From NCBI GenBank assembly GCA_003427395.1, contig BFEA01000060.1, positions 2,807,231 to 2,867,514 of the forward strand: a DNA stretch of 60,284 nt. The letters are read 5' to 3'. Origin of the DNA: Chara braunii. Its lineage: Eukaryota; Streptophyta; Charophyceae; Charales; Characeae. This document shows, piece by piece, positions 30,959 through 41,479 of this stretch (position 1 is the stretch's first letter; each line of letters opens with the position of its first letter). The translations under genes were made by a program, and so were the position numbers. The notes beneath the pieces are model-generated. The model ran no database searches and was not told the origin of the DNA. It saw only the letters and a program-made list of their open reading frames with translations.

Positions 30959-31499
30959 CCATTTTCGCAGCTTTCGTTCCTTCTCCCAGGCCTCAACAGC
31001 ACAATCCAGCAAACGAAACACGCACATGGAAAACACAAAAACAAAAAGTACCAAAAAGAAAATGGAAAAGAAGACAAACGGAAAAGATATTAGAGAAGGG
31101 AAATAATACTGAAATATATACATTTTTTCACATTGTTATCTAAAAGAGTGCACTTTGCAAAACAAACCACAAAACTATACAAGACAAAGTCTGACAAACA
31201 TGAAGAGCACACGGAGACCATTCTTTTTCCTCTTCCTGTGGAACTTTTCCTTTTCTTTCCTTACTGTCACCTCTTTCATTATTTCTTTCAGCTTTCTCTT
31301 CACGGAGGCTCTCACGAATGAGGCTCCCCACGTTGATGAAGTTTGAGCATGACCCGCATCCCCCTGTGCCACAACGGTCCACTTATGCTGTGAAAAAGGT
31401 TCAGAGCAAAAGAAGAGGGAATAAACACAGAGAAAAGATGGAATGGAGACAAAGCAAAGGAAGACAAGTGGAAAGTACGGGAAAGTAGGGAGCGTGAAA

Positions 31500-32012
31500 T
31501 GAAGACCAAAGCATGAGCTGAGGCTCTGGAAACAGTCTGTCCTTGACGACAGAGAGGATATGACACGGAAGACCTCATCTCAGTGAAACAATTCCCACAA
31601 CGGCTGGCATTAAGCACGCCACCAAACACTCCCCGGAAATCGCATATCGATTGGAGGCCAACACGAAGGAAGAACAGCACCGCAAAATGCCAAGCATTCA
31701 GGATAGGCCGCAAAAGTGTCCAGAAGTGGAGGGTGCCTGCGGTCAGGAGAGGAGGGACAGTCGTCTGCACACATGGATGCAGGAGCAATGCCATTGTAAT
31801 GGTTGTAATAGAGACTATGACAACTGCAGCTTGAGTTTCACAGTGTTTGTAGCCGTGCAGAGGAGGTCGCAGAATGTAGATACATTGTCTTGCTGCAGCA
31901 CAGAGGAAGTGAAATTATCTTCCACATGGAAAAATGTGTGGACGGTTTGCTGTGGCAAGTGGATAGCACTATTATGTAAGCAGTCAGAAACATCAATCGC
32001 AGCATGGACCAT
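31500..32012 (-). pseudogene. decayed copy of the Cys/His-rich coding family (left unit)
   Basis: The minus strand has MVHAAIDVSDCLHNSAIHLP and VLQQDNVSTFCDLLCTATNT (31815-32012), then in another frame ASMCADDCPSSPDRRHP, corresponding to the right unit. Frames are broken by several stops. Confidence 0.4.
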
Positions 32013-32029
32013 ACATCAGTATATAGCAT

Positions 32030-32455
32030 GCCTCCAACTGCACCATGCAGTGGCCCGCACAGCATGCGGCGCAGCACTCGCCCGTGCGCCGTACCTGCAG
32101 CAGCTTTTTTGTTGTTGTTGCTGCTGTTTTTGTACATACAGAAGAGTGCACCACCTACGGAAGAGATCCTATTCACGTACAGTTGTACAAATTTTTCTTT
32201 TTGTCCAATTGGACATGAGAAATAGCCTTAAATGAGCGTCTGGGACATCAGTCTTGACCGTTAGGTGGTGATATTTCTCTCCCACTGCCCCCCACCCCCC
32301 CCCCATCCCACAAGGAACTTTCAAAGGGAGTGCAGGTGACCACTGATCCAAGGGCTGTGAGCCCTTTTTTCCTGGGTGCCTACTTCCCCCATGCGCTGCA
32401 CATGCCATGCACAGCACCATGCGGGTGCATTTGCAAGTCGTACATCCGCAATTTT
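32030..32455 (+). mobile_element. interspersed repeat family X, copy 2
   Basis: Shares with copy 1 the GC palindromic start (GCGGCGCAGCAC), AGAAGAGTGCACCACCTA(C/A)GG, the GTACA(A/G)ATTTTTCTTT block, GACATGAGAAATAGCCTTAA, TGGGACATCAGTCTTGACC and a GC-rich end (CACCATGCGGGTGCATTTGC). It lies between the two units of the 31-33-kb duplication. Confidence 0.78.
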
Positions 32456-32739
32456 GAACTAAAAGAGCACACTTTCCGAAACAAATGGTAAACATAAAGA
32501 AAAAAAAACATGAAGGGCACACTGAAACTATTCATTTTCCTCATTCTTCTTCTTAACTCCTTAACCGTGCCTCCCACGTACAGGGCTCGCCACGTTGATG
32601 CAGTTGAGCGCAAGCTGCCCACATCCCAGTGTGCCATAACGGCCCACTTGTACGCTGTGAGAAAGAGGCAGAGTAAGGGGGAAGGGGATAAACACAGGGA
32701 AGAGGGATGGAGAGAAGACTAACAAAGAACGACAAAGGA

Positions 32740-33240
32740 AAGTACAGAGTGTGGAATGAAGATGAAGGCAAAGGAGAGGATGAGAAAAGGTTCAAGAATG
32801 AGTCTGTCCTTGACGACAGAGAGGACATACATTGGATGAAGTGGATGAACACACAGACGACCTAGCCGAGCATTCTCAGTACGATAATTGCCCCAATGAC
32901 TGGCATTCAGCATGCCCACCATACACCCCCGACTAATGACATGTCGATTGCAGGCCAAAATAACGGAAGAACATTCACCGCAAAAGACCATGCACTCACT
33001 ATAGCGCCCATGACCACAAAATGGACATACAGTGTCCGGATGCCGAGGGTGCCTGCAGTCAGCAACGGAAGGACAGTCCTCCACACACATGGATGCAGAA
33101 ACCATGTCATTGGAGTGATTGTGGATGGCGACTACAGCCGAGTGTAACAGTGTTTGTAGCTGTGCAAAGGAGAAGGTCGCAGAGCGTTGGTACATTGTCC
33201 TGCTGCAGCACAGGGCCAGAGGAATGATCCTTGACATAAA
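32740..33240 (-). pseudogene. Cys/His-rich coding segment (right unit), unrecognised
   Basis: The minus frame (within 32719-33303) reads ASMCVEDCPSVADCRHPRHP, DTVCPFCGHGRYSECMVFCG, ECSSVILACNRHVISRGCMV and ends LVVKDR-like. The spacing of CxxxC, CPFCG, CMVFCGEC and CNRH suggests a zinc-binding module, but I recognise no named family. It lies in a different frame from the upstream segment 33107-33775, so an unseen intron or a frameshift separates them. Downstream it loses coding character. Confidence 0.35.
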
Positions 33241-33775
33241 AAAGATCACGGACAGCTTGCTTTGGCAAGAAAGCAGCATCATAATGTAAGAAATCAGTAA
33301 CATCAGTTATGGCATGAACCATGACACCGTTGTCCCACAGCTCCAAGCGGTCAGAGGGATGTACAATGGGCATGTAACGGCCAGGTCCGGGCACAATGCA
33401 GGCAGAGATGTGGGATGGAGGATTACACAACTCACCTGCTTGAGCATTCCGCAGTTCAAGTTGATGGTCCCTCGTTGCTACTTGTAGGACAGCAATGGTG
33501 AAGTATCTTTCCCTGGTATAATTACAATCCTCTCACTGTAGGCGGGGAAGATCAGCATCAAGCTGAAGGGCAATTGCAAGGAAGTCTGACGGTGTACAAA
33601 ACGGGCGGTGAAGAATGTGAAGACAGATATCAGTTGCGGCCAGATCACACAGATTGATAAGGATCTCAGGCTGGTGTGGCGGATGCCGGCCAACAATTTG
33701 CAGATCGTCCGGAAGGTGTTGCAAGCCCAAAGTGTCTTGGGTCATTTGCTGGTCAGTCATTTGCAGATCACCCAT
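33107..33775 (-). pseudogene. upstream segment of the same gene candidate
   Basis: One minus frame runs from 33775 to 33107 with a single TGA at 33533-33535. It reads DLAATDICLHILHRPFCTPS, DFLAIALQLDADLPRLQ, then after the stop YTRERYFTIAVLQVATRDHQ, GRYMPIVHPSDRLELWDNGV and MVHAITDVTDFLHYDAAFLP. The last part is conserved in the left unit, and a similar VHxxxHKMPLVYVIVHAI pattern occurs at 41.0-41.4 kb on the minus strand. A donor-like GCAGGTGAGT lies at ~33440. The family is unknown to me. Confidence 0.4.
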
Positions 33776-33860
33776 GTGGTCTGTGCGTGGCGGGGCACAA
33801 ATTTACGGTTCATGCAAACGATGCTGGTCAGCCATTCGCAGATCCCTCATGTGGTCTACA
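33745..33860. repeat. two ~37-bp direct copies 75 bp apart
   Basis: GCTGGTCAG(T/C)CATT(T/C)GCAGATC, then C(A/T)CATGTGGTCT, at about 33749 and 33824. A third diverged copy is at ~33688. Confidence 0.75.
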
Positions 33861-34309
33861 CTATATGTATATGAAAGGATTGCACGTATTTATGTTTGTA
33901 AGTCACAGGCCTAGTCCCAGAGTCCTGTGTCCCGGACACATGTACAATACTTGAACCGGTAGGCCCAGTAGTCCAAGGCCGCTGTCCAGCAACAGAGGCC
34001 TCTGTTCAACTCAGTCAATAGGTCATCAGATTAGGAAGTTGAATTGCCCGTACAGTCCAAGAGTAGCAGCTCAGTCCCGGAAAATTCCAGTACCTGATGG
34101 AAAAGTCAAGTGGCAACTGTGGCCAACAAGCAAGGACCCAGTACCAGTCCAAAGTATGGGAGCCGCATGGAGGCATAGAGTCCACCACCGCCAGACATCA
34201 ACACATTTTTTTATTCGACTCTGCTGCGTACTTGTGCAACCCTACAAAGAGTGAAACTGGGGAAACAACAAGTAGGGTAGTCACCAGTGCAGGGTGCCAG
34301 ACTTAGGGC

Positions 34310-34420
34310 ATGAGAGGGGGGGTGAGTGTGAGTGAGAATGAGAGAGGCAGAACACATTCAGAGGAGAAGATGGTCCATAGACAGAGAGAGACAGGGAGAG
34401 AAAGAGGGAGAGGGAGAGGG
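34310..34420. repeat. GA-rich low-complexity stretch
   Basis: GAGTGAGAATGAGAGAGG through GGGAGAGGGAGAGGG; imperfect (GA)n. Confidence 0.85.
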
Positions 34421-34828
34421 CTACCCGTTGATTGCTATGAGGCAGCCGTAGCCACCATGTACATAAGTGGAGATGCTGTTCATCATTCTCTGTTTTGCAA
34501 TAATTTCTAATATGGTGTCCAATGACTCCAATGTCCATCTTGTATCTACTGTGTGGAGGTTGGTGAAGACTTGCACTCCGTGGTGGTCCATAAAATGGCA
34601 ACACCACTGCATACATTGCCAAGGAGAACTGAGAGGTGAACCGTAGGCAGAAAGAGAAAGACGAGACATGGGGGACTGCGACAGAGTTTTGTAAATGCTT
34701 CCCATGTTCATCAGGAGGCTGAACACTTTGCAGCCTGCAGTGTTATAAAAGATGATAACGTGAGAGATATGCGCTGTAACACCAGTCACAGATGGGCACA
34801 AGCCACTGCCCCACGAGTTATACTCCAA
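34421..34828 (-). CDS. possible exon upstream of the 33-kb candidate, unrecognised
   Basis: The minus frame of 135 codons has protein-like stretches: HISHVIIFYNTAGCKVFSLL, QWCCHFMDHHGVQVFTNLHT and WTLESLDTILEIIAKQRMMN. It lies ~650 bp upstream, on the same strand, of 33107-33775 and could be another exon of the same gene. No domain is recognised and the splice sites are weak. Confidence 0.3.
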   Translation of the reverse strand: MEYNSWGSGLCPSVTGVTAHISHVIIFYNTAGCKVFSLLMNMGSIYKTLSQSPMSRLSLSAYGSPLSSPWQCMQWCCHFMDHHGVQVFTNLHTVDTRWTLESLDTILEIIAKQRMMNSISTYVHGGYGCLIAING

Positions 34829-35127
34829 TGTGGGAACGAACCACAGTCCTCAGAGTACTTGTAACAACAATAAAACCAGACCATCACTCCCCACAGCAGA
34901 CAGATTAGACCATCGACTCCAGGTTTGCACCACATCACAAGGCAGGAAACCCCCCACGGAACAGAGAACGTCACTTGCACAAGAGCAGGCACAGTTGGCC
35001 GCATAGTGACAGCCCCAACCACTACCCTCAACCTGACCAGAGAAAACTGTAGTAGGAAGGTTCAGAAATCCTCTATTTATGGTCACAGAGAACTGCCCCT
35101 TGAAGACAAATAGAGCAAGTACTACCT
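34829..35127. other. unannotated stretch
   Basis: Overlapping minus frames rich in Trp/Cys/Leu may continue the 34-kb candidate. They are not supported enough to call. Confidence 0.4.

Positions 35128-35151
<24 letters not shown>
35128..35151. repeat. (CT)n microsatellite
   Basis: About 12 CT units. Confidence 0.97.
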
Positions 35152-35159
<8 letters not shown>

Positions 35160-35400
35160 CATACGTGTCCAGGAAAAAATTGAAGCTAAAACGGCCCAAT
35201 CTTTCATTTTCACCGGCAAGAGCTAAGAAACTCAGAATGAAAGGCCAAACGCCAGCACGCTTCGGTGTTATGGTTAATATGTGCACCTGGACCAGATGTG
35301 CCTGCTCACTGTTCATCCCTCCATCCTCAGATACATGAGTCCTCAACTCCACAGTTTGTCCAGAGAGTCGCTACGACAAGACAAACAACTTCCATGCAGT

Positions 35401-35498
35401 GTCCTTTCGGGCATCCGCTAAAATTAGAATGATACAGAGAAGATTAGTGTGCCCCCTGCACAGGGATGACACACATGAATCGAGAAATGATCCATTTC
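35401..35498 (+). pseudogene. U6: U6 snRNA pseudogene, copy 3
   Basis: The plus strand carries GTCCTTTCGGGCATCCGCTA, AAATTAGAATGATACAGAGA, AGATTAGTGTGCCCCCTGCA and ATGAATCGAGAAATGATCCA in U6 order. ACAGAGA is intact, but the following AGCATGG is changed to AGTGTGC, disrupting the catalytic AGC and the U4/U2 pairing region. No TATA lies near -30 and no T-run follows. It is unrelated in flanks to copies 1 and 2, so it arose independently. Confidence 0.87.
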
Positions 35499-35499
35499 A

Positions 35500-36234
35500 A
35501 ACCACTATTACCTTTCACAGGCAAAAAACAAAATGAATCATTCCACGGCTTTTGGCTGAGCAATGGTATTGGATAAAAATGGCTTACGGGGCTAGCCAAA
35601 ACAAAAACAAAAAACGTCGTGCTGGCAATTCATCGGCTTGGTAATTCGTCGCCTTGGTAAAACGTTGTTTTCCGCCTCGGCAAAAAGAGGCTCGGAAGAA
35701 GTGGTTGTTTAAGAGAGACAAAATAGGGGAGAAAAAACAATTGTCACAATGTCAAGTGGTTACTAACCAGCACCAGGAATGCTGCTTCAAGTTCAAAAAC
35801 TCTACAGTTTATGGAAAAGGTCCACTGGATACAACAAGAGAGCACTTCTGCCAGCTCACACTTGTACTGCCAACTTCAGGTGACAGGCACTGACAGCACT
35901 TCTACTGCTAGCTCCAGCTCCGACCCAGTGACCTTCTTCTAAGCACAGGAGCAAGCTTACACACGTGCTTCACAAGAGCATCACTCTGATTTGCAGGCAG
36001 TAACTAAATATTAGGGGTGGCGAGCTATAGCATAGTCATACTGGAACATATAATGAAATGATGAATCTGATGAGAACTCTCATCAAACGTATGCACAACC
36101 AACATCCCAAATGACGTTCGGTCATCACAGCCCAGACATAGATGTACAGAACACATCAGCAACGTGAGTAAAAGCAAACGCAACATAGACAGCAGGATTG
36201 GGATTTCATAACTGACTGAACTCATTTTACCTTG
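35500..36234. other. unannotated stretch
   Basis: No recognised gene or repeat. Confidence 0.5.
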
Positions 36235-36388
36235 TGCTTCGCCTTGTTTCTTCACGATGAACGGTGCGCCGCACTAGGCCCCCTGGTGGATCTTCATCCC
36301 CATCCTCATCGTGAAGAAGAGGATCTTGGCCATCGGAATCCACTTGACGCTCTCGATTCCGTCTTTCCTGCTCTGCTGTCTGTTCATG
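36235..36388 (-). CDS. possible acidic/basic exon, unrecognised
   Basis: The minus frame reads AEQERRNRERQVDSDGQDPL, then LHDEDGDEDPPGGLVRRTVH and REETRRSTR. It is bounded by an acceptor-like ACAGACAGCAG upstream and a donor CAAGGTAAAA downstream. Mixed-charge composition is typical of disordered regions in nuclear proteins. No domain is visible. Confidence 0.35.
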
Positions 36389-36439
36389 AAATCGAGAGAG
36401 AAAGGAAAGTTTGAGAAACCAGAAAGATTGAAGCAACAG

Positions 36440-38110
36440 AGAAGTTGGGAAAGGTTGAGAGAGAACAAAGGGGTTGTCATCTAGTTCTCACAGCAATGTT
36501 CCATGAACAAGTTTGCAGAGTCCCCACGGCCTGGAAGTCCACACAACACAGACTCTGCACAGGCACTATATCGCTTGCATCATATCAAGCAGGGTAGCAG
36601 TACAAAAGGGGCTACCCTTAAGAGCAGTGCTGAGCTCCCACATGCCAAAAAGAAAAACGGCGAGAACCCCTGAGCCAGCATCCAGATAACACAACTGGAC
36701 GCATACCCGACATTCTTCAAATTCCAAATTAAAGTGATTCAACATGATGAATGAAACATTACGTCGACTACAGTACTGGGGGGCAATCGTCCACACAGCG
36801 TTAACATTCACTTTTTTCTTTTCTTTAACAATGCGCTACTATGCCGCTGGGCAAAAGTGAAATTGTGTATGAAAGATTGAAGGAGGTAGGCGACCTCCGA
36901 CCTTGCGATGTTGTGCTCTCGGGTGTCGGCTTTGTGGAGTCTGGGGTCAGTGGTGATTCGACTTTATGCACACATTCCTCGTGATCCATACAGGACCGTG
37001 AACTCTCCACGTGCTTTAACTTGGGACTTCTCCCCACTGCTCTTTGTCTCCCCTCCCACCATCTCGTTCATCATCCCCCGCCCCAAACACAGGGTGAAAC
37101 ATACAGCCAACGCCAGGGCAGCCCATACCTCCCCATCCTCCTCTCGTCAGCTTTTCATAACCTTTGTTGCCCGAGGGAAAGTCGCTACTCTTTCCCTGCA
37201 CTCCTCCACCTCCCCCTCATCTTTCACCCTCTCGATCATGAACTTCGTTTTGTGCCCTGCTGCTTGAGACTTTGCTCCCACTACAGATTCATTAGGTGTA
37301 CTCATCTTCACTCTGTCATCCAGATCCTTTACACTTCCACGTTCTTATTGTCAGGTTGAAGCAGGAGAAGGGGCAGGAAAAACGTTCTCCTCCCCCTACC
37401 TTTCTCATTCCCTACCTTCCCAGCCTCCTGTTCCTGATATCCAGCCCTTTGAGTTCTGCAAAACTCGGGGAGAAAGAAATGTAGCCAGGGCCCAGGGGCA
37501 AGAAAACGCTCTCTCCTCATCCTCCTTCCCTCAACACCACCCCCTCTTTGGCAAAATTCATAAAGGCCAAGGGGAAACATTGTTAACCCTTCCCGCTGCC
37601 ACTCTTCCCCCCCCTCCCTCCCTCGTTCGTCTCCCCCTCATCTTCCAATCCTCGATCCATCATCTTCATTCCCGTCTTTCAGTCTACCATTTGTGACCTT
37701 ACTGATCGATTTGTAAGGGGCACTCCAACAACTATCATCCCCGTCCTCTTCATGAGCTCCGACAATCTGTTTCGCAAGGAGGAAAACAACAATAATGCTC
37801 TATGGGTTACTCGCCACTCCTCACTACTGGTACTCCCTTGTGTTCCAACCTCCTTCCTCCCCCATCTATTGACCTGCCATTTTCTATCTCGCGCCTTTCA
37901 TTTATCAATGAAGTTCCTTGTCCCCCCTCATCTTCCTGTTCTCATCCCCCTGCCCCTCTTCTTCCAGCGTCCTCTCCACGAGCTCCTGATCTGTTGATTT
38001 TGACTTGGGTTCCGCAATGATTTTATAATGCGCCCATCATCCTCCTTCCCTCTTAACCCCTGACCCTCTCCTTTCGTTGTTTGCTCCAACGATTGGTTTA
38101 CGGCGGGGTA
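36440..38110. other. pyrimidine-rich stretch without a gene
   Basis: From ~37020 to ~38100 the plus strand is strongly C/T-rich (CCTCC/TTCCC runs). Long frames here are composition artefacts. Confidence 0.6.
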
Positions 38111-38114
38111 AAGA

Positions 38115-38449
38115 CGAACAATCCAGTGTGACTAGTTACTTCTCCCCACTCCTAATCATGCACTGACTGCTGCTGCCACTCATCCTCCACACTTGTCTCC
38201 CTCGTTGTCCACCCTTCTTTCCCTGATTAACAGCCAATTCGTTTCTGACTAACGCTAAGAAAAAGGGCACAATTTACCTTTACCCCGAACAATCCAGTGT
38301 GACNAGTTACTTCTCCCCACTCCTAATCATGCACTGACTGCTGCTGCCACTCATCCTCCACACTTGTCTCCCTCATTGTCCACCCTTCTTTCCCTGATTG
38401 ACAGCCAATTCGTTTCTGACTAACGCTAAGAAAAAGGGCACAATTTACA
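38115..38449. repeat. 171-bp tandem duplication, nearly identical, with a diverged third copy
   Basis: CGAACAATCCAGTGTGAC starts both units (38115, 38286), each ending AAGAAAAAGGGCACAATTTA. The second has an N at 38304. A shorter diverged copy (GACAATGCAGTGTGACTTGC ... TTGTCCACACTTGTCTTC) lies at ~39000-39085, next to family X copy 3. Confidence 0.93.
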
Positions 38450-38689
38450 GTGGGGTTCGAGTGGAAAGCCATTCTTGCTCCTCATCCTTCCATCATCCCT
38501 CTTTACCCTCAACTTCCCACCCGTCCTTTGGGAGCTTCCAATACATGTTTGTCAAGTGCTGAAATTACACAAACAGTCCCACAATGATCTCTTAACATAC
38601 CCAAAACCCGTCGGCCCTCTTCTCCAGTTGTGAGCTTGCGTTCCCTTTAAAGATTCGGCGTGCGATTGGGGGGGGGGGGGCGGCACTAC

Positions 38690-38985
38690 TGGGAGGGTAA
38701 CGCCACTACCTAAAGGTCAAGAGTCAAGACTGATGTCCCAGACACCTTTTCGAGGCTATTTCTCATGCCCAATTGGATGTTAAGAAAAATATGTACAACT
38801 GTACTTGAAAAAGATCAGTGCCTTAGGTGTTGCACTCTTCTGTATCTACAAAAACAGCAAAAAGAAACAAAAAAAGGGAATCTGCCGCTGGTACGGCACA
38901 CGAGCAGGTGCCGCACCGCACGCCGTGCGGCGCACCGGACGGTACCGCGCACGGTGCGGTTGCAAGTATGGTTTACAGTGGGGGC
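38690..38985 (-). mobile_element. interspersed repeat family X, copy 3 (inverted)
   Basis: Reverse-complement match to copies 1 and 2: GTCAAGACTGATGTCCCAGA, GAGGCTATTTCTCATGCCCA, TGTACAACTGTACTTGAAAA, CTTAGGTGTTGCACTCTTCT and the GC-rich end CCGCACGCCGTGCGGCGCAC. Confidence 0.78.
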
Positions 38986-39089
38986 CCTGGGGGGGGAAAA
39001 GACAATGCAGTGTGACTTGCTACTTCCACCAAGTTTGATTCACTCACTGACTGCTTCTACTCATCGTTGTCCACACTTGTCTTCTTTAT

Positions 39090-40540
39090 CTTCACCCTCC
39101 TTTACACCACCAACAGCCCCTTAACACGCCAATGGCCCCTTAAGCCACCAGTCCATCTGAAGCTAGGTTGACAAACCGAAAAATGCATTTTGCCAAACCC
39201 GCTTTCAACCGCATACCGCGAGATGGATAATCAGCAGTCAGATATCCTCTTACAAGGGTGCGACCTGCCCGCTGATTTTGTGATTTGGCGATTTTGAGGG
39301 CCTGGTGTGAGTATGCTCTAAGGCGGTACCCGTGCCAGCAGTGTATGTGACAAAAGGCCCGGCAGGTAGGCCTCGTCATTGTGGTTTCCAGAGAGCAAAA
39401 CCCCAAAAAAGAAAACGAAGAAGAAAACCAAACACAACATTCTTTATATGTGTCTTTGGCACCTCTCTTGTTGTCCAGAGTTCAGCCAGGTCCGGGTGTG
39501 CACTGCACTTGATTCAGTCTGCCCTGCTGAGCTGTTAGGGTGGCTCTCCCTTGCAAGGGGAGGGGGGGAGGGGGGGAGGGGGGGGGGAAGGGAATCAATG
39601 AAATGAAAAACAAAAAGGAAACACGTAAACCACCAGTGACCCTTCCCTTGCCGAGCCTCGAAACACACTGTGCGCCAAAGAAAAGACAAACCACCAGTAC
39701 TTTCGACCCTGCTTTTGGCTGCCGCCACCAGCAATTCTGTTCCAGTAGGTCAAGCCCCAAAAGTTGCAGCCACATGCACACAGCTTCGGAGAAAACTGGT
39801 TGGGAATTGAGCTGGCGGTTTAACTCTCATCTTCAGTATGAGCCGCCCAGCCCCCCATTACCATTTATCATTTCACGTCGTGCCACAAGAAAAATGAGCA
39901 GGGATGGTACCTTTTCCTTTTCTTTTGGGCCCACCAGCCCTCCCTTACCATATGCCCTTCCAGTGCTCTAATGGTCCAGGGCCAGTCCTCATACGAAAAG
40001 CAATGAACAATGCTTTAAGTTCTTCCTAGAGCGGAACACATAGACATCATCAACACCAGGACTCCTGTGAGAAGTCATTCTTGCTCCTCCTCTTTTCGCT
40101 CTCCTCTTCCCCCCGTTCTGCGTGAGCTTCTACTACGTGATTGTCAAATGCCAAAAGGACCAAAACTCTAAACCACCACTACCTCCTAGCCTGTCTTTGC
40201 TAAGGCGGAAATGCGCTAAGCTTCGCCAAAGCGACTTATCCTCGACAACTTATCCTTTTGGAAAAGAACACAAAACAAATCCCCTGCTCAGTAACTCACT
40301 GTAAGTTAACCCCTTCTCAAAGGGCATGCAGGCACGACTTCGTACCGTTCCAGAACGACCATTACATTGCATACATACATGGTGTTTCTATAAGGACAGT
40401 CTCATCATACCTGCAAAGAAAGGGACATGGCACGTTCGAGATCTTCATCACCGTTCAAACTAGAAAAACTTCTTGTGAGTTCCTGCAGACAAACGTTTCA
40501 AAAGAAAGGAAGAGAAAAATCACAACTATCCTCCATTACG
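39090..40540. other. unannotated stretch with a G-run
   Basis: A G-rich run (GGGGAGGGGGGGAGGGG...) lies at 39557-39588. No gene recognised. Confidence 0.55.

Positions 40541-40542
<2 letters not shown>

Positions 40543-40574
<32 letters not shown>
40543..40574. repeat. (CT)n microsatellite
   Basis: About 16 CT units. Confidence 0.97.
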
Positions 40575-40578
<4 letters not shown>

Positions 40579-41014
40579 CCCCCTAAAAACAACTTAAATA
40601 CATGCATTATTGTCAAACCCATACTGCTATACAGTAAACCAGCCACACACGCATATATGCTATAAAAAGAACACTTGCAGCCTGTGCAGCACAACAAGTA
40701 TGGAGAATAAGAGGGCCAAAGAAGAGTGGAAGGCCAGTTAGACCTTGACAAATATCGGACGCAAGCATGAAAAGCCTGACACAAAAGATACAGATAAACT
40801 CAATGTCACTCACTGCAGACCTGGAGAAAGAATGGGTTGTTTTGCGCATGCACATTCAGTCAGCATCCTTTGCAGCAAGCAGACATACAATGACTGGATG
40901 CACAGGGTGTGACACTGAGTATATGGTTGCATGACAACTTTCAGGGACTCCTGACAGACATGATGGCGATAGAGGGCAATAGTAAATAGAACCCTGTTGA
41001 CGCAAATGTAGCAT

Positions 41015-41270
41015 TCATAAATCATCGACAGACTGCCCTGACATAGAGATCGGCAAGTGATCACAAGGTAGACAGGTGCACACAGCTCTCTGAGTCCGCA
41101 AAACTATGCTACTTTGAAGGTAACAGTTAGCGTGAAGTATGGCATGGACGATGACATACACAAGGAGCATTTTGTGGCCAGGTCCATGAACAAAGTGCAC
41201 ACATGCAAAGCTAATTGTAGAAGGAATTATGTGACAAACATAGGCCAGCTGGTTTTAGTGCCCCGATGCA

Positions 41271-41334
<64 letters not shown>

Positions 41335-41475
41335 TGGACGATGACATACACAAGGGGCATCTTGTGGACAGGTTCATGAACGAACTGCACACATACGAGG
41401 CTAATTGTCGAAGGATTTCTGTGACAAGCATAGGCCAGCTGAAATTGGTGCCCTGTTGCGACTGGCATGAGCACG
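41015..41475 (-). pseudogene. distant relatives of the 33-kb coding family
   Basis: The minus frames of both units read FVH(G/E)P(G/V)HKM(L/P)LVYVIVHAI, similar in pattern to VHPSDRLELWDNGVMVHAITD at 33.3 kb. The (AG)n run and stops break the frames. Homology is suggested by pattern only. Confidence 0.25.
41140..41452. repeat. tandem duplication (~123 bp) separated by (AG)n
   Basis: GGCATGGACGATGACATACA starts both units (41141, 41331). They share CATAGGCCAGCTG and AGGCTAATTGT-like blocks and differ at roughly 15% of positions. A ~53-bp (AG)n run (41277-41329) lies between. Confidence 0.95.
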
Positions 41476-41479
41476 TTGA

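Larger units (their letters stand above)
31138..33325. repeat. diverged ~0.88-kb tandem duplication flanking family X copy 2
   Basis: The left unit (31138-32030) and right unit (~32458-33325) align along their length: AAAAGAG(T/C)(G/A)CACTTT at the start, ACATGAAG(A/G)GCACAC, then CATTCAGCATGCCC/TGGCATTAAGCACGCC-type positions, CACACATGGATGCAG, and at the end GTTTGTAGC(C/T)GTGCA, ACATTGTC(T/C)TGCTGCAGCACAG and ATGTAAG(C/A). The left unit is more decayed. Family X (32030-32455) sits exactly between them. Confidence 0.85.

Noticed and set aside
37016-38020. several 60-110-codon ORFs in the 37-38-kb region
   Set aside because: Strong pyrimidine bias opens frames rich in Ser, Pro and Leu; no conserved residue pattern or splice sites were seen.
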